Assembly: GCF_004000785.1 (NCBI RefSeq)
Contig: NZ_BILX01000009.1
Span: 1 to 64,000 of the forward strand
DNA: 64,000 nucleotides
Direction: 5' to 3'
DNA from: Paenibacillus ehimensis NBRC 15659
Lineage (GTDB): Bacteria > Bacillota > Bacilli > Paenibacillales > NBRC-103111
The position numbers and the translations under genes are program-made. This document shows, in pieces, positions 5,661 through 14,295 of this stretch; position 1 is the first letter of the stretch; each line of letters begins with the position of its first letter. Below the pieces are notes generated by a model. That model was not told where the DNA came from, searched no databases, and worked only from the letters and a program-made list of their open reading frames with translations.

Positions 5661-7685
5661 ATGACGTCTAGAAAAATGATTAGTTTGCTTATTGTTTTCG
5701 TCTTACTTTTCGGGGGGCTAGATTTTCGGGCGGGAATTTCAAGTGCGAATGACCGGCTTGATTTCAGAGAGGGTGATTATCTGGTAAATATTCTTCAAGA
5801 CGGGGATGGAAAGGAGCGCGTTTTTAAATTCACGCCGGGTAATCGAATTACGGCTACGAATACGAAGCTTCGCTTATTTATCAATTCACGTGAAATTGAG
5901 TCCAAGGAATATACGGTTGATTACGAAAACTACACCATAACGATGCGTAATGCTCCCGACATAGGGGCCGAAATTTCCGTTAAATACTCCATCAGCCCTA
6001 CCTTTGAATGGGGAGAAGCGGAGTCGGGCATAGACAAAATTGGAAATGCCCTTTCCGAGGGGGATGGTTCAACGCGAGTATTTAAAGTAACTTCCCGTTA
6101 TACCATCAACTCTAGTAAAAATGTCAGTTTATACATAGATGGGTCTAAGGTTCGCCCTTCGGAATTTACCTTTAACCATGAGAATAATACAGTTACGATA
6201 TTAGAAAAACGCCGGGCACCGGGCCCGAAGTCGAAGATTTACTTCTATTTTCCCAGGACTTCTATTTCCGGTACCCAACCATCCCACGGGGAACCTGCAG
6301 CGATTCCTCCATCTGGCCCAGCTGCAAATCGATCCCCCAATACAGCCGTTGGAACGGAATTTCAAGTACCTGGTGGAGCAAGCTTTCCCGGGACGATTCA
6401 GCTAAACCCGGATCATACATTCACTGTGAATACGACGGCTGCAACTTCGCGACCGGCCTATTTTTCCTATTTAATGGTCAAAAATGCAAAGGGGAAACTC
6501 GTTAGGCAAGTCCGAGTCAATCCTAATAGCCCTTCAACCTATTCATTGAGCAAGCTTGGGCTGCCGTCGGGTGGATATTATTTTTACTTGAAAACTATCA
6601 ATCAATCGGGAGGGTTGGCGGCATCGATCCCTCAATTCGTTCCGATTAACAATGAGCCGCAAAATATTCAAGTCTTGATTGGAGGACAGCTGCAAGCTTA
6701 TGCGCAGGCGCCTGTAAATTGGAATGGAAGTGCGTTTGTTCCGCTTCGGGCCATTTTCGAATCGCTCGGAGCAACGGTAGAATGGGACAGTTCCACCCAA
6801 ACGGTCACGGCAACAAGAGAAGGCAAAACCATCGTATTAACGATTGGTTCCAATATAGCTTACGTGAATGGCGTTCCTGTAACTTTGAGTGCGCCCGCAC
6901 AATTAATCCATGGAATCACCATGGTTCCCGTTCGATTCGTAAGCGAGGCTCTTGGCGGAGTGGTAGAGTGGAACGAGGCTTCGAAGTCGGTTGTTGTTTT
7001 TCAAAACAAGCCCGTTATCCCTACATCTGCTGAAAGCGAGAAGACTCCAATCGAGCAAGGGGGACAAGAACCGTCGTCTGAACCGTCCGAACCGTCGGCT
7101 TCTTCGCCTATTTTACAAAACATATCCAAAGGGATAACGAATTCTTCAGATATCGTTTTTGTCATTGACGTTACAGGAAGTATGGGTGAAGTCATCGACT
7201 ATGTGAAAGAAACGGTCAGAAGCTTCGTGGATTCCGTCCCGTCCGGCTCTAATTTTGCTATCGTTGGGTATCGGGATATTAATTATGTGGATATTTATAA
7301 CCCTGATTTCGAGGTTTTTGATTTCACGAATAATAAAGATTTGTTAAAAGCTCAATTAGATAGCTTAGTGGCTTCCGGCGGAGAAGATGTGGAGGAATCC
7401 GGACTGGAGGCTATTGATAAGGCGGTCCAAAAATTATCGGGCAGCAAGAACTCCAAAAGAATCATTTTTATAACCGATGCCCCTGTTCACGATAAAGGCA
7501 CCTCGCCAGGAATGGCCGGCTTCTCTCTTGAAGAGATTAACGCTAAACTGCAAACGAATCAAGTTACTCTTGATGCCATTGCACCGCAAAGCGGATTGGC
7601 CCATGAACAAATTATCAAGCTTGTTCAATCTAATCATGGAACCCTGTACGATATTAACGATGCCACTCTACTGCAGCTGCACTAA
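5661..7685 (+). CDS. secreted protein with stalk domain and von Willebrand A domain
   Basis: 674 residues from ATG 5661; GGAG at 5649-5652 is 8 bases upstream, while an earlier in-frame GTG (5652) overlaps that site. A signal peptide is clear (ISLLIVFVLLFGG). Two similar beta-rich repeats follow (about 30-105 and 122-198, each with DGDG(K/S)xRVFK). A region of about 230-330 leads into a copper-amine-oxidase-N-type stalk domain (333-447; VPLRAIFESLGATVEW and VPVRFVSEALGGVVEW). A Pro/Ser/Glu linker precedes a VWA domain (495-674) with the MIDAS motif DVTGS at 503-507. VWA domains bind a metal and a protein or glycan partner; the stalk domain is common in Paenibacillus surface proteins. Probably an extracellular binding protein. 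No SLH or LPXTG anchor is visible. Confidence 0.85.
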   Translation: MTSRKMISLLIVFVLLFGGLDFRAGISSANDRLDFREGDYLVNILQDGDGKERVFKFTPGNRITATNTKLRLFINSREIESKEYTVDYENYTITMRNAPDIGAEISVKYSISPTFEWGEAESGIDKIGNALSEGDGSTRVFKVTSRYTINSSKNVSLYIDGSKVRPSEFTFNHENNTVTILEKRRAPGPKSKIYFYFPRTSISGTQPSHGEPAAIPPSGPAANRSPNTAVGTEFQVPGGASFPGTIQLNPDHTFTVNTTAATSRPAYFSYLMVKNAKGKLVRQVRVNPNSPSTYSLSKLGLPSGGYYFYLKTINQSGGLAASIPQFVPINNEPQNIQVLIGGQLQAYAQAPVNWNGSAFVPLRAIFESLGATVEWDSSTQTVTATREGKTIVLTIGSNIAYVNGVPVTLSAPAQLIHGITMVPVRFVSEALGGVVEWNEASKSVVVFQNKPVIPTSAESEKTPIEQGGQEPSSEPSEPSASSPILQNISKGITNSSDIVFVIDVTGSMGEVIDYVKETVRSFVDSVPSGSNFAIVGYRDINYVDIYNPDFEVFDFTNNKDLLKAQLDSLVASGGEDVEESGLEAIDKAVQKLSGSKNSKRIIFITDAPVHDKGTSPGMAGFSLEEINAKLQTNQVTLDAIAPQSGLAHEQIIKLVQSNHGTLYDINDATLLQLH

Positions 7686-7760
7686 TTTTAGGCCAAGCCA
7701 AGCAGCCTGTCGCTCAATCTGAGCATCGTACGGTGACGGAGTTTGTATCCGCTACGCCAC

Positions 7761-7777
7761 GGTTCGTCTCCATAAAG
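7761..7777 (+). repeat. ssrA-end-like repeat (third segment border)
   Basis: GGTTCGTCTCCATAAAG repeats the core TCGTCTCCATA of ssrA and its att copies, and like them is followed by a terminator of the AAAAGCATCGG type. It may be the scar of an older integration. Confidence 0.45.
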
Positions 7778-7780
7778 GAC

Positions 7781-7811
7781 AAAAGCATCGGTCCGCAGGT
7801 CGGTGCTTTTG
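7781..7811 (+). terminator. terminator after the VWA gene
   Basis: AAAAGCATCG (7781-7790) pairs with CGGTGCTTTT (7801-7810) with one G-U pair; TTTT at 7807-7810. Confidence 0.7.
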
Positions 7812-7954
7812 TTCATAATCGTAAGCTATGGAAGTATTGGCTTGGGGACGCGGCAAATTTCACTTTACATTAAGATTGTATAGAATCCAGGTTAAGTTTA
7901 CCCGTTTACACTGTTGTTGTAGGGAAAAGAACAACAGAGGGAAGTGATTAAATT

Positions 7955-9955
7955 ATGAATCGAATGGGTAAATATGGAAGTAAATTGGCTGTCGCTGCCC
8001 TGGCCGTTGCAGTATTGGCCGGGGGAGGCCCGGGGCTTGGCACATCGGCGGAATCCGGTCCGGCAGGACCTCAGGCACCGGAGGAAGTCGAGCGATTTGT
8101 CGATGCGTTTTTTAACCAGCCGGATATTCAGAAACAGATGGCCGGTGCCGCGGTGGCCGTGGTGAAGGACGATCGGGTGCTGTTAAACAAAGGCTACGGC
8201 TACGCCGATGTGGAGCAGAAACTGCCGGTCGACCCGGACCGAACCATATTTCGCGTCGCCTCGGTTTCCAAGGTGATTACAGCTACAGGCGTCATGCAAT
8301 TGGCCGAGCAAGGGAAGCTCGATTTGAACGCCGATGTGTCGAAATATTTGGGGGAGGTTCGCATCGGGAATCGGACGGATGTACCGTTGACCATGCGGCA
8401 TTTATTGATGAATGCGACCGGATTTGAGTATGGGGATTTGTCCGATTCTACAACGACCGACTTGTCCAAAGAAGTTTCCTTAAAACAATATATTCTCGAC
8501 AATTCGCCCACGATTATACGCCAGCCGGGACAATTTTATCGCTATGACAACCTGGGATTTACGATTCAAGGGTATGTGATCGAGCAAGTTACGGGCCGGC
8601 CGTTCGGCGATTACGTTCAGAAACATATTTTTCAGCCGCTGGGCATGACAAACAGCGATTTTCGGCTAACTTCGGAAAATTTAAAGCGGCTCGCCGTACC
8701 CTATAACCAGCTCGGCGATATCTTCCCTACATTTGCGACGGTCCCGACAGAGTTTCCGGGAGGCGGGATGCTCTCAACCAGCTCGGACATGGCTCGGTTT
8801 ATGATGGCACATCTGAACGGGGGGAAGATCGGGAGCACGGCGATTCTGAGTGAAGCAACGACTCGCGACATGCTCAAGCCCCAGCTTGCCATCCATCCGA
8901 AGCTGCCGAATATGGCCTACGGCTTCGAATATTCCAATCGGCAGGATGCCAACGGGCAGTATGTGATTGAGAAGTCCGGAGATGTACAAGGATACCATAC
9001 GGGGATGTGGTTGATTCCCGATCAGAAGGTCGGCGTTTTCATTACCGTCAATAAGGATTTTGAGCTCCGGCAGCCTTTTTTCAGAGCCTTCATGAATCAT
9101 TTTTACCCGGCTGCGGGCAAGCAAGCTGACGCTCATGAGCCGCTCTCCACGTCGCTGGCTGAATTTGAAGGCACATACAGCGATTTGCGAAACCGGATGT
9201 GGACATCGCGCATTCGTGCGGAAGACGGCAAGCTTATCGTGCAAGACCCGCTTGGCGAGCATGTGCTGCATGAAATCGAGCCGCTTCTGTTTCAGGACGA
9301 TCAGGGTGTCAAAGCGGCGTTCAAACGGAATGAAAAAGGCGAGATACAGGCGTTTTATTACGATCTGAAGCTCGACAGCTGGTCCGAAAAATTGCCGCAG
9401 CCGCGCCCCTATGACGATATCGGTCCCCAGCATCCATATGGAGCCTACATCAGCCATTTGCGCCAGCTTGATGTCATTGGGGAGGAAAGCGGCGGCAACC
9501 TTTTCCGGCCTGAGCAGCCCATTACGCGGGAACAGTTTATCGGCTGGATCATCCGGTGGTCGGGCCTCGCCCCGTCGAAGCAAAAGCCGGTGTTCGCCGA
9601 TGTCGCCGACAGTCCGTATGCCCAGCATATCCAGGCCGCGCAAGAGCTTGGCTTGATCCAGGGATCAGGCGGCGACCGGTTCTTCCCGCAGCAGCCATTG
9701 ACACGACAGGAAGCGGCGACCATTGTATGGCGCATGGCCTTCAATCATCTGCATGCTACCCCTAAAGAAGCCAAGATTGCAGGCAATACGGATTCATGGG
9801 CGGTGGAAGGTGTCCGCTTCGCTGTGGCGAAAGTATTATATGGACCCGAAGTTATCGCGGATCAAAACGGAGTGATCGACTACAGACCGACACAGCCGAT
9901 GCTGAGACAAGAAGCCGCAGTACTGTTGTCCCGGTTCGCCGATCATTTATTCTAG
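7955..9955 (+). CDS. SLH-anchored beta-lactamase-family serine hydrolase
   Basis: 666 residues with a signal peptide (LAVAALAVAVLAGG). Residues about 45-390 are a class C beta-lactamase/PBP4-like domain: SVSK at 103-106 holds the nucleophile Ser103 and Lys106, YDN at 197-199 is the YxN motif, and HTG at 348-350 takes the place of KTG. After a linker domain (to about 480) come three SLH motifs (about 490-666; FRPEQPITREQF, FFPQQPLTRQEA, YRPTQPMLRQEA), which bind pyruvylated secondary cell-wall polymer. It should therefore be a cell-surface esterase, D-amino-peptidase or similar enzyme; substrate unknown, and resistance to beta-lactams is not implied. Ribosome site GAGGGAAG upstream of ATG 7955. 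Confidence 0.88.
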   Translation: MNRMGKYGSKLAVAALAVAVLAGGGPGLGTSAESGPAGPQAPEEVERFVDAFFNQPDIQKQMAGAAVAVVKDDRVLLNKGYGYADVEQKLPVDPDRTIFRVASVSKVITATGVMQLAEQGKLDLNADVSKYLGEVRIGNRTDVPLTMRHLLMNATGFEYGDLSDSTTTDLSKEVSLKQYILDNSPTIIRQPGQFYRYDNLGFTIQGYVIEQVTGRPFGDYVQKHIFQPLGMTNSDFRLTSENLKRLAVPYNQLGDIFPTFATVPTEFPGGGMLSTSSDMARFMMAHLNGGKIGSTAILSEATTRDMLKPQLAIHPKLPNMAYGFEYSNRQDANGQYVIEKSGDVQGYHTGMWLIPDQKVGVFITVNKDFELRQPFFRAFMNHFYPAAGKQADAHEPLSTSLAEFEGTYSDLRNRMWTSRIRAEDGKLIVQDPLGEHVLHEIEPLLFQDDQGVKAAFKRNEKGEIQAFYYDLKLDSWSEKLPQPRPYDDIGPQHPYGAYISHLRQLDVIGEESGGNLFRPEQPITREQFIGWIIRWSGLAPSKQKPVFADVADSPYAQHIQAAQELGLIQGSGGDRFFPQQPLTRQEAATIVWRMAFNHLHATPKEAKIAGNTDSWAVEGVRFAVAKVLYGPEVIADQNGVIDYRPTQPMLRQEAAVLLSRFADHLF

Positions 9956-10048
9956 CCAGCGGACAGCTCTTTTCCCTCCTCGGCGGATAGCTGAAGGATA
10001 AGGATACGGGTATAAGGCAATAGAGGTGAAGAGCCAATCAAAACAATA

Positions 10049-10732
10049 TTGATCATCGACGATGAAGCGGAAATTGTCGAATTGCTCGCCGTTTATTTAA
10101 ATCATGCCGGTTACGGCACAATGGCGGCGGGCAACGGCGATGAAGCGCTGACGATCCTGCAGCGCGAACAGGTTGACTTGATCATCGCGGATATTATGAT
10201 GCCACGGATGGATGGATGGGAGCTGCTTAAGAAAGTGCGGCAAAGCTCCCCGATTCCATTTCTTTTTCTCTCGGCGAAGTCGGACGATATGGACAAAATA
10301 TTCGGATTGCAGCTAGGGGCGGACGATTACGTGGGCAAGCCCTTTAACCCGCTTGAAGTCGTAAGCCGGGTGCAGGCGCTGTTCAGACGTCTGGATGCCT
10401 TTACCAAGCCGGACAAGCCTGCTCCCGCCATCATCGAAATCGGTGACGTCAAACTGGATTTGGAGAGCTGCAAGCTCTATAAAACCGGTATAAACAAGGA
10501 AGTGACCTCCTACGAGTTCAAAATTATCGCTTTGTTGATGAGCCAAGCCGGCAGGGTATTCACGAAAGCGCAGATTTACGAGCAGGTATGGGGCGAAGAG
10601 TATATGGGGGACGAAAATTTGATTATGGTCTATATCAGCAAACTCCGCGAGAAGATCGAGCATAACCCAAGAAAGCCTGACTACCTGGTTACGATTAGGG
10701 GGTTAGGCTACCGTTTTGAGAAGAAACAATAG
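10049..10732 (+). CDS. OmpR/PhoB-family response regulator
   Basis: Receiver domain (IIDDEAEIVELL acidic pocket, phospho-Asp in IIADIMMPRMDGWELL, FLSAK and GKPF switch residues) followed by a winged-helix DNA-binding domain (TSYEFKIIALL, DENLIMVYISKLREKI, VTIRGLGYRF). The start is odd: the only standard codon is TTG 10049, which cuts into the first beta strand (KTILIIDDE). The ribosome site GAGGTGA (10024-10030) fits better with ATC at 10037, which would add I-K-T-I. Either a rare ATC start or a sequence change is possible. Forms a pair with the kinase that follows and overlaps it by 17 bases. Confidence 0.92.
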   Translation: MIIDDEAEIVELLAVYLNHAGYGTMAAGNGDEALTILQREQVDLIIADIMMPRMDGWELLKKVRQSSPIPFLFLSAKSDDMDKIFGLQLGADDYVGKPFNPLEVVSRVQALFRRLDAFTKPDKPAPAIIEIGDVKLDLESCKLYKTGINKEVTSYEFKIIALLMSQAGRVFTKAQIYEQVWGEEYMGDENLIMVYISKLREKIEHNPRKPDYLVTIRGLGYRFEKKQ

Positions 10733-12101
10733 CATTCGCGGCCTAAGGCCGCTGAAGAAGTTGTTTGTCCGCAACTATATCGTCATTAGCGGCCTTTTGT
10801 TAGGCGCGATTGCCGTAGCGCTTGTGAGCACCGATTTTCTGATGAACCGGGTGGTGGACAGGACGGGCAATTTGCCTCGGATTACGGGGGAAGATATTTA
10901 TCGGTATCCCTTCGAAAATATCGACGGAAAGCTGCTGGATCGGTACGGCGGCTGGTTCGAGGTGGTCGATGAGAGGGGAGAGGTAATCTATGTCCGGGGA
11001 AATAAGGAAGACGATATCGTCCGTTACCGGGATGGACTGCTCTATGCCAAAATGGATATGCAGCGGAACGATGATTCGATCGACTATCATGCTTATTCGG
11101 TAAAAGGGCCGAATCAAGAGCCGTATATCCTGCTTTGGAAAATGCCTGTGCGGCTGGAAAAAATCCCCGTGGCCATAGCCATTTTTGCGGCATGTTTTGC
11201 CGTCGGCTTGCTTATCGCCGTGTATTTGTACGCCAAATACTCGGTTAAGCAAGTAGAGAAGCCGGTCCGGCAAATTGTAGAAGGCATCAAAGAAATGGAG
11301 CGGCTGAATTATACGAAGCGGCTGACGTTTACGGCCGAGCAGGAGTTCGACGAAATCCGCGAGGCTTTCAACGGGTTGGCCGAGCGGCTGCAGCGAACCT
11401 CTGCCGAGAAGGAAGCGGCCGAGACCAGCCGCAAAAACATGCTCTTGCATTTGTCGCATGATTTGAAGACGCCTATGACTTCGATTTACGGCTATTCCCA
11501 GCTGCTGCTGGACAATCCGTCGCTGGAGGAAAGCAGGAGGCGCAAATATATCCAATACATTCACGACAAATCTTCCTATACGGCCAATTTGATTAAGGAC
11601 TTGTTCGAATTGGCAAAGCTGGAAGATTCCCATCAAATGCTGAAAAAAGAAAAAGTAAACGTCACCAAATGGTTTCAGCAGATTGTGGCGGAATGTTATT
11701 CCGAAATTGAGGATAAAGGGTTCGGACTGGAGGTGCAGATTCCGGAAGAGCCGCTGCCGGTTATGCTGGATCATGTGCATATGAAACGCGTCATCATGAA
11801 TCTGATCGGAAATGCGCTCAAGTTCAATGCAGCGGGAACGGTGCTATACGCGTCTTGCGAAAGTCAGGATGGCCGGGCTGTGCTGTGGCTTGGAGATGAC
11901 GGAATCGGCGTACAGGAGCCGATCAGGGAGCACATCTTCGAGGAATTTACACGCGGGGCCGGGGCGGTGAAAGACAGTACCGGTTTAGGCCTCGCCATCT
12001 GCAAAAAAATCGTTACGCTGCACCAAGGCACGATTGAACTGGAAGCGGATCGGCGGTATTCCACGATGTTTCGGATCAGCTTGCCGCGTGCGGACGTATA
12101 G
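10716..12101 (+). CDS. sensor histidine kinase
   Basis: 461 residues from TTG 10716, overlapping the response regulator gene, so translation is coupled. Two membrane spans (about 20-42 and 151-172) frame an extracytoplasmic sensor region of about 105 residues (ITGEDIYRYPFENIDGKLLD...). A HAMP linker, a HisKA domain with phospho-accepting His248 (HLSHDLKTPMTSIYGY) and a HATPase_c domain (NLIGNALKFN N-box, DDGIGV G1 box, GTGLGLAI-type box as STGLGLAICKKIV) follow. It resembles VanS/YkoH-type kinases that sense cell-envelope events; the signal is unknown. Confidence 0.92.
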   Translation: MRRNNSIRGLRPLKKLFVRNYIVISGLLLGAIAVALVSTDFLMNRVVDRTGNLPRITGEDIYRYPFENIDGKLLDRYGGWFEVVDERGEVIYVRGNKEDDIVRYRDGLLYAKMDMQRNDDSIDYHAYSVKGPNQEPYILLWKMPVRLEKIPVAIAIFAACFAVGLLIAVYLYAKYSVKQVEKPVRQIVEGIKEMERLNYTKRLTFTAEQEFDEIREAFNGLAERLQRTSAEKEAAETSRKNMLLHLSHDLKTPMTSIYGYSQLLLDNPSLEESRRRKYIQYIHDKSSYTANLIKDLFELAKLEDSHQMLKKEKVNVTKWFQQIVAECYSEIEDKGFGLEVQIPEEPLPVMLDHVHMKRVIMNLIGNALKFNAAGTVLYASCESQDGRAVLWLGDDGIGVQEPIREHIFEEFTRGAGAVKDSTGLGLAICKKIVTLHQGTIELEADRRYSTMFRISLPRADV

Positions 12102-12248
12102 AGGCGGCTGCGCTTCTGCTGAGCAGATCGCAGGAGCGGCCATGAAGCTCTTTTGGCAGGTGCAGTAAGGATTAGACGCAATAGAGATGGCGATTCGGAC
12201 TTTTCAACGGGCATGCGTAACGGATTTTTGTGGATTTTGCTGAGCCTT

Positions 12249-12264
12249 GGTTCGCCCCATAAAG
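12249..12264 (+). repeat. degenerate ssrA-end-like repeat (outermost)
   Basis: GGTTCGCCCCATAAAG differs slightly from GGTTCGTCTCCATAAAG at 7761 and has the same downstream terminator motif (ACAAAAGCATCGG). It would be the oldest border of the ssrA accretion zone. Confidence 0.35.
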
Positions 12265-12265
12265 T

Positions 12266-12300
12266 ACAAAAGCATCGGCCAAATGGCCGGTGCTTTTGTT
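12266..12300. terminator. bidirectional terminator between the kinase and DUF4261 genes
   Basis: ACAAAAGCATCGGCC (12266-12280) pairs with GGCCGGTGCTTTTGT (12285-12299) around an AAAT loop, with one G-U pair. Convergent genes lie on both sides. Confidence 0.8.
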
Positions 12301-12332
12301 GTATTAGCGAATCCTGAAGAAGCAAACCGGGA

Positions 12333-13463
12333 TTAGTACTTGATTTTGAGACTTTCTCCGTTGACATATACGCCTTCGGAACGGGTGATCGGCAGCTTTT
12401 GTTCCGCGCTAAAGCCGATCGTTTCTCCGTCCCTTAACGTTACGTTATGCTCCACAATATAAGAGGAGATGTCAAACAGAAAATCACGCAGCTCGGCAGG
12501 AGAGGTCTGACTGTCCAGCACTTCAATTTCATCTTTGCCAAAGGATTTCAGCCCGCAGGTGTAGCCGTTCAGCCCTGTTTCGGTTCCGACCAGACCAACG
12601 TGAACCAAATTCAATAATGGAAAAGCGTCATCCGATTTCATCATTTCGGCCATTTCCAGAAAAAGCTCCGGTTGAAACACGGTACCGGATGAGTAAAGCC
12701 CGATAGCATTGGGAAGCTTCAAGCAGCTGGCTGCCAGCTTAGTGTAAAGCCTGCCGCTGTCCAGCGGAGAGCCGGATCGGGTAAATACGGCCACAATCAT
12801 TTGGGCGACATGGGTTTTGGTAATGTTCGCGGCCTCGCGCCAGAGGTAGTTGCCTTGTGCATAATGCTCTGCCTCTCCGTTCGGTATGGGAGCATCGACA
12901 AAGCTTAACGCTGCAGTGAAGCCGTCCACTTCAAAGACGAGGATTCCTTCTTTTTCTTCCGCAGGCTCGCCTTCTCCCTCAGCCGGAGAACAAGAGATAT
13001 TCCAATCCTGCAGAAGGTTCACCTTCACCTGATCAAGATCGCATTCCGAAGAGTTCAAAAGAACGAATCCGTTAAAAATGCCGGAGCCGGATGAATCGTC
13101 CTGAGCCTCCGCATCGCCTTCCTGCTGTGCCGCCTCAATAGCGGCCGCCTGCTGCATCCAGTACTCGCGGATCATCTCTACCATCGCAATGGCTTCCTGC
13201 TTCGCAGTGGCCGGGTCATAGGGCTGCATCTCGCTGAAGATATGGCCGCAATGCTCCGTATCCGACGAATTTTCATAGCCTCCGCAAACGCCAAGTAGCC
13301 ATTTGCCGAGCAATGTTTTTTTATACTTGAATATGTAGTAATGCATATCATGCAAATCAAATTCTCCCGCAATTTCAATTTTGCTGGGTTTACGGCCGAG
13401 CTCGCGTTCATCCGATAGCCAGTCAATCATGGATTGCATTGCGGCTTGTTGTTGGGTTGTCAT
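12333..13463 (-). CDS. DUF4261-type protein
   Basis: 376 residues, ATG at 13463 behind AGGAGAGG. The N-terminal half holds a small mixed domain with GKWLLGVCGGYE and a helical acidic linker. The C-terminal half (about 150-376) matches my recollection of DUF4261 (AEHYAQGNYLWREAANITKT, ASCLKLPNAIGLY, LNLVHVGLVGTETGLNGYT). DUF4261 proteins are cytosolic, of unknown function and often lie near SMI1-type or toxin-immunity genes. No toxin is visible nearby. Single gene with its own terminator. Confidence 0.7.
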   Translation of the reverse strand: MTTQQQAAMQSMIDWLSDERELGRKPSKIEIAGEFDLHDMHYYIFKYKKTLLGKWLLGVCGGYENSSDTEHCGHIFSEMQPYDPATAKQEAIAMVEMIREYWMQQAAAIEAAQQEGDAEAQDDSSGSGIFNGFVLLNSSECDLDQVKVNLLQDWNISCSPAEGEGEPAEEKEGILVFEVDGFTAALSFVDAPIPNGEAEHYAQGNYLWREAANITKTHVAQMIVAVFTRSGSPLDSGRLYTKLAASCLKLPNAIGLYSSGTVFQPELFLEMAEMMKSDDAFPLLNLVHVGLVGTETGLNGYTCGLKSFGKDEIEVLDSQTSPAELRDFLFDISSYIVEHNVTLRDGETIGFSAEQKLPITRSEGVYVNGESLKIKY

Positions 13464-13643
13464 TGAATCCTCTCCTAGTAGAAGTATGCACTCTATAAAT
13501 TGTATATACTACTAACCCATGGAATGCAAACCGGATTGATAGATTGTCTCCCTGCCCTTGATAGAATGTGGCAATTTCTTTTCATTATCGTTAATCTAAT
13601 TGAGGGGCGGTATTTTTCAATTGAAATGCAGGAGGTTTAATCC

Positions 13644-14090
13644 GTGTCAGCCACTATTTTTAAATTGATACCTGAGGATGTACATTTTGTGCCTGACAAA
13701 GGAAACGTTGAGCAAGTTCGGTCCTATCTGGTATCCATATTCCCAAGTGCTACGGTTTCGGTGGAACAAACGGAAGAGATTCAATTTGTTGATCAGGGGG
13801 AGAATTTTGTTCAAATTGCTTGCCCGAACTGCGACGCAGTGCTTGATTTAAAATGGTGGCACAATGCGATGGACAGCGCATGGCAAAGTGCATTCAAGGA
13901 ATTGGACGTGCAGCTTCCATGCTGCTCAGCGCACAGCACTCTTCATGATCTTCGTTACGATTTTCCGGCGGGATTTTCGCGTCTCATTTTTGAAATCGAG
14001 AACCCGGAGGAAGAAGTGAGAACAGAGCACTTGAGAAGGGTGGAGCAGCTATTGGGCTGTGAAATTCGTATGGTTAATGCTCGCTATTAA
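13644..14090 (+). CDS. hypothetical 148-residue protein with CPNC motif
   Basis: GTG 13644 with AGGAGG at 13630-13635. Cysteine pairs CPNC (about 60-63) and CC (93-94) could hold a metal, and WWHNAMDSAWQSAF lies between them. Small, soluble, acidic; family not recognised. It stands alone, facing away from the DUF4261 gene, with a shared upstream region of 180 bases in which I see no clear operator. Confidence 0.75.
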   Translation: MSATIFKLIPEDVHFVPDKGNVEQVRSYLVSIFPSATVSVEQTEEIQFVDQGENFVQIACPNCDAVLDLKWWHNAMDSAWQSAFKELDVQLPCCSAHSTLHDLRYDFPAGFSRLIFEIENPEEEVRTEHLRRVEQLLGCEIRMVNARY

Positions 14091-14221
14091 CAAGCAAGAA
14101 GCCCCGGCGATGCAGAACGAGCTGAAAATATCGCAGCCAGGCAGCTTTCGTTTTGTCGCTCCTGGCCTGCGGGGGCTATGCATTGCCGCAAATTTGGAGA
14201 TATTTGAGTCGAAATTAGTTA

Positions 14222-14274
14222 TTGACTAATCACTAACAAAATGATACATTGTCATTAAATTAGTGATTGATCAA
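14222..14274 (+). promoter_or_regulatory. promoter overlapped by an inverted operator pair
   Basis: TTGACT (14222-14227), 17 bases, TACATT (14245-14250). The -35 lies inside TTGACTAATCACTAA (14222-14236), whose near-perfect reverse complement TTAGTGATTGATCAA lies at 14260-14274. The same motif recurs at 15270. A repressor of the MarR/HxlR size class is likely, but none with such a match is adjacent. Confidence 0.55.
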
Positions 14275-14295
14275 TTACATTGATGAGGTGAAACC

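Noticed and set aside
10800-11780. 326-residue minus-strand ORF
   Set aside because: Antisense to the histidine kinase, no start signal or motif.
14095-14180. possible terminator with GCCCC/GGGGC arms
   Set aside because: Arms are about 65 bases apart and no T-run follows.
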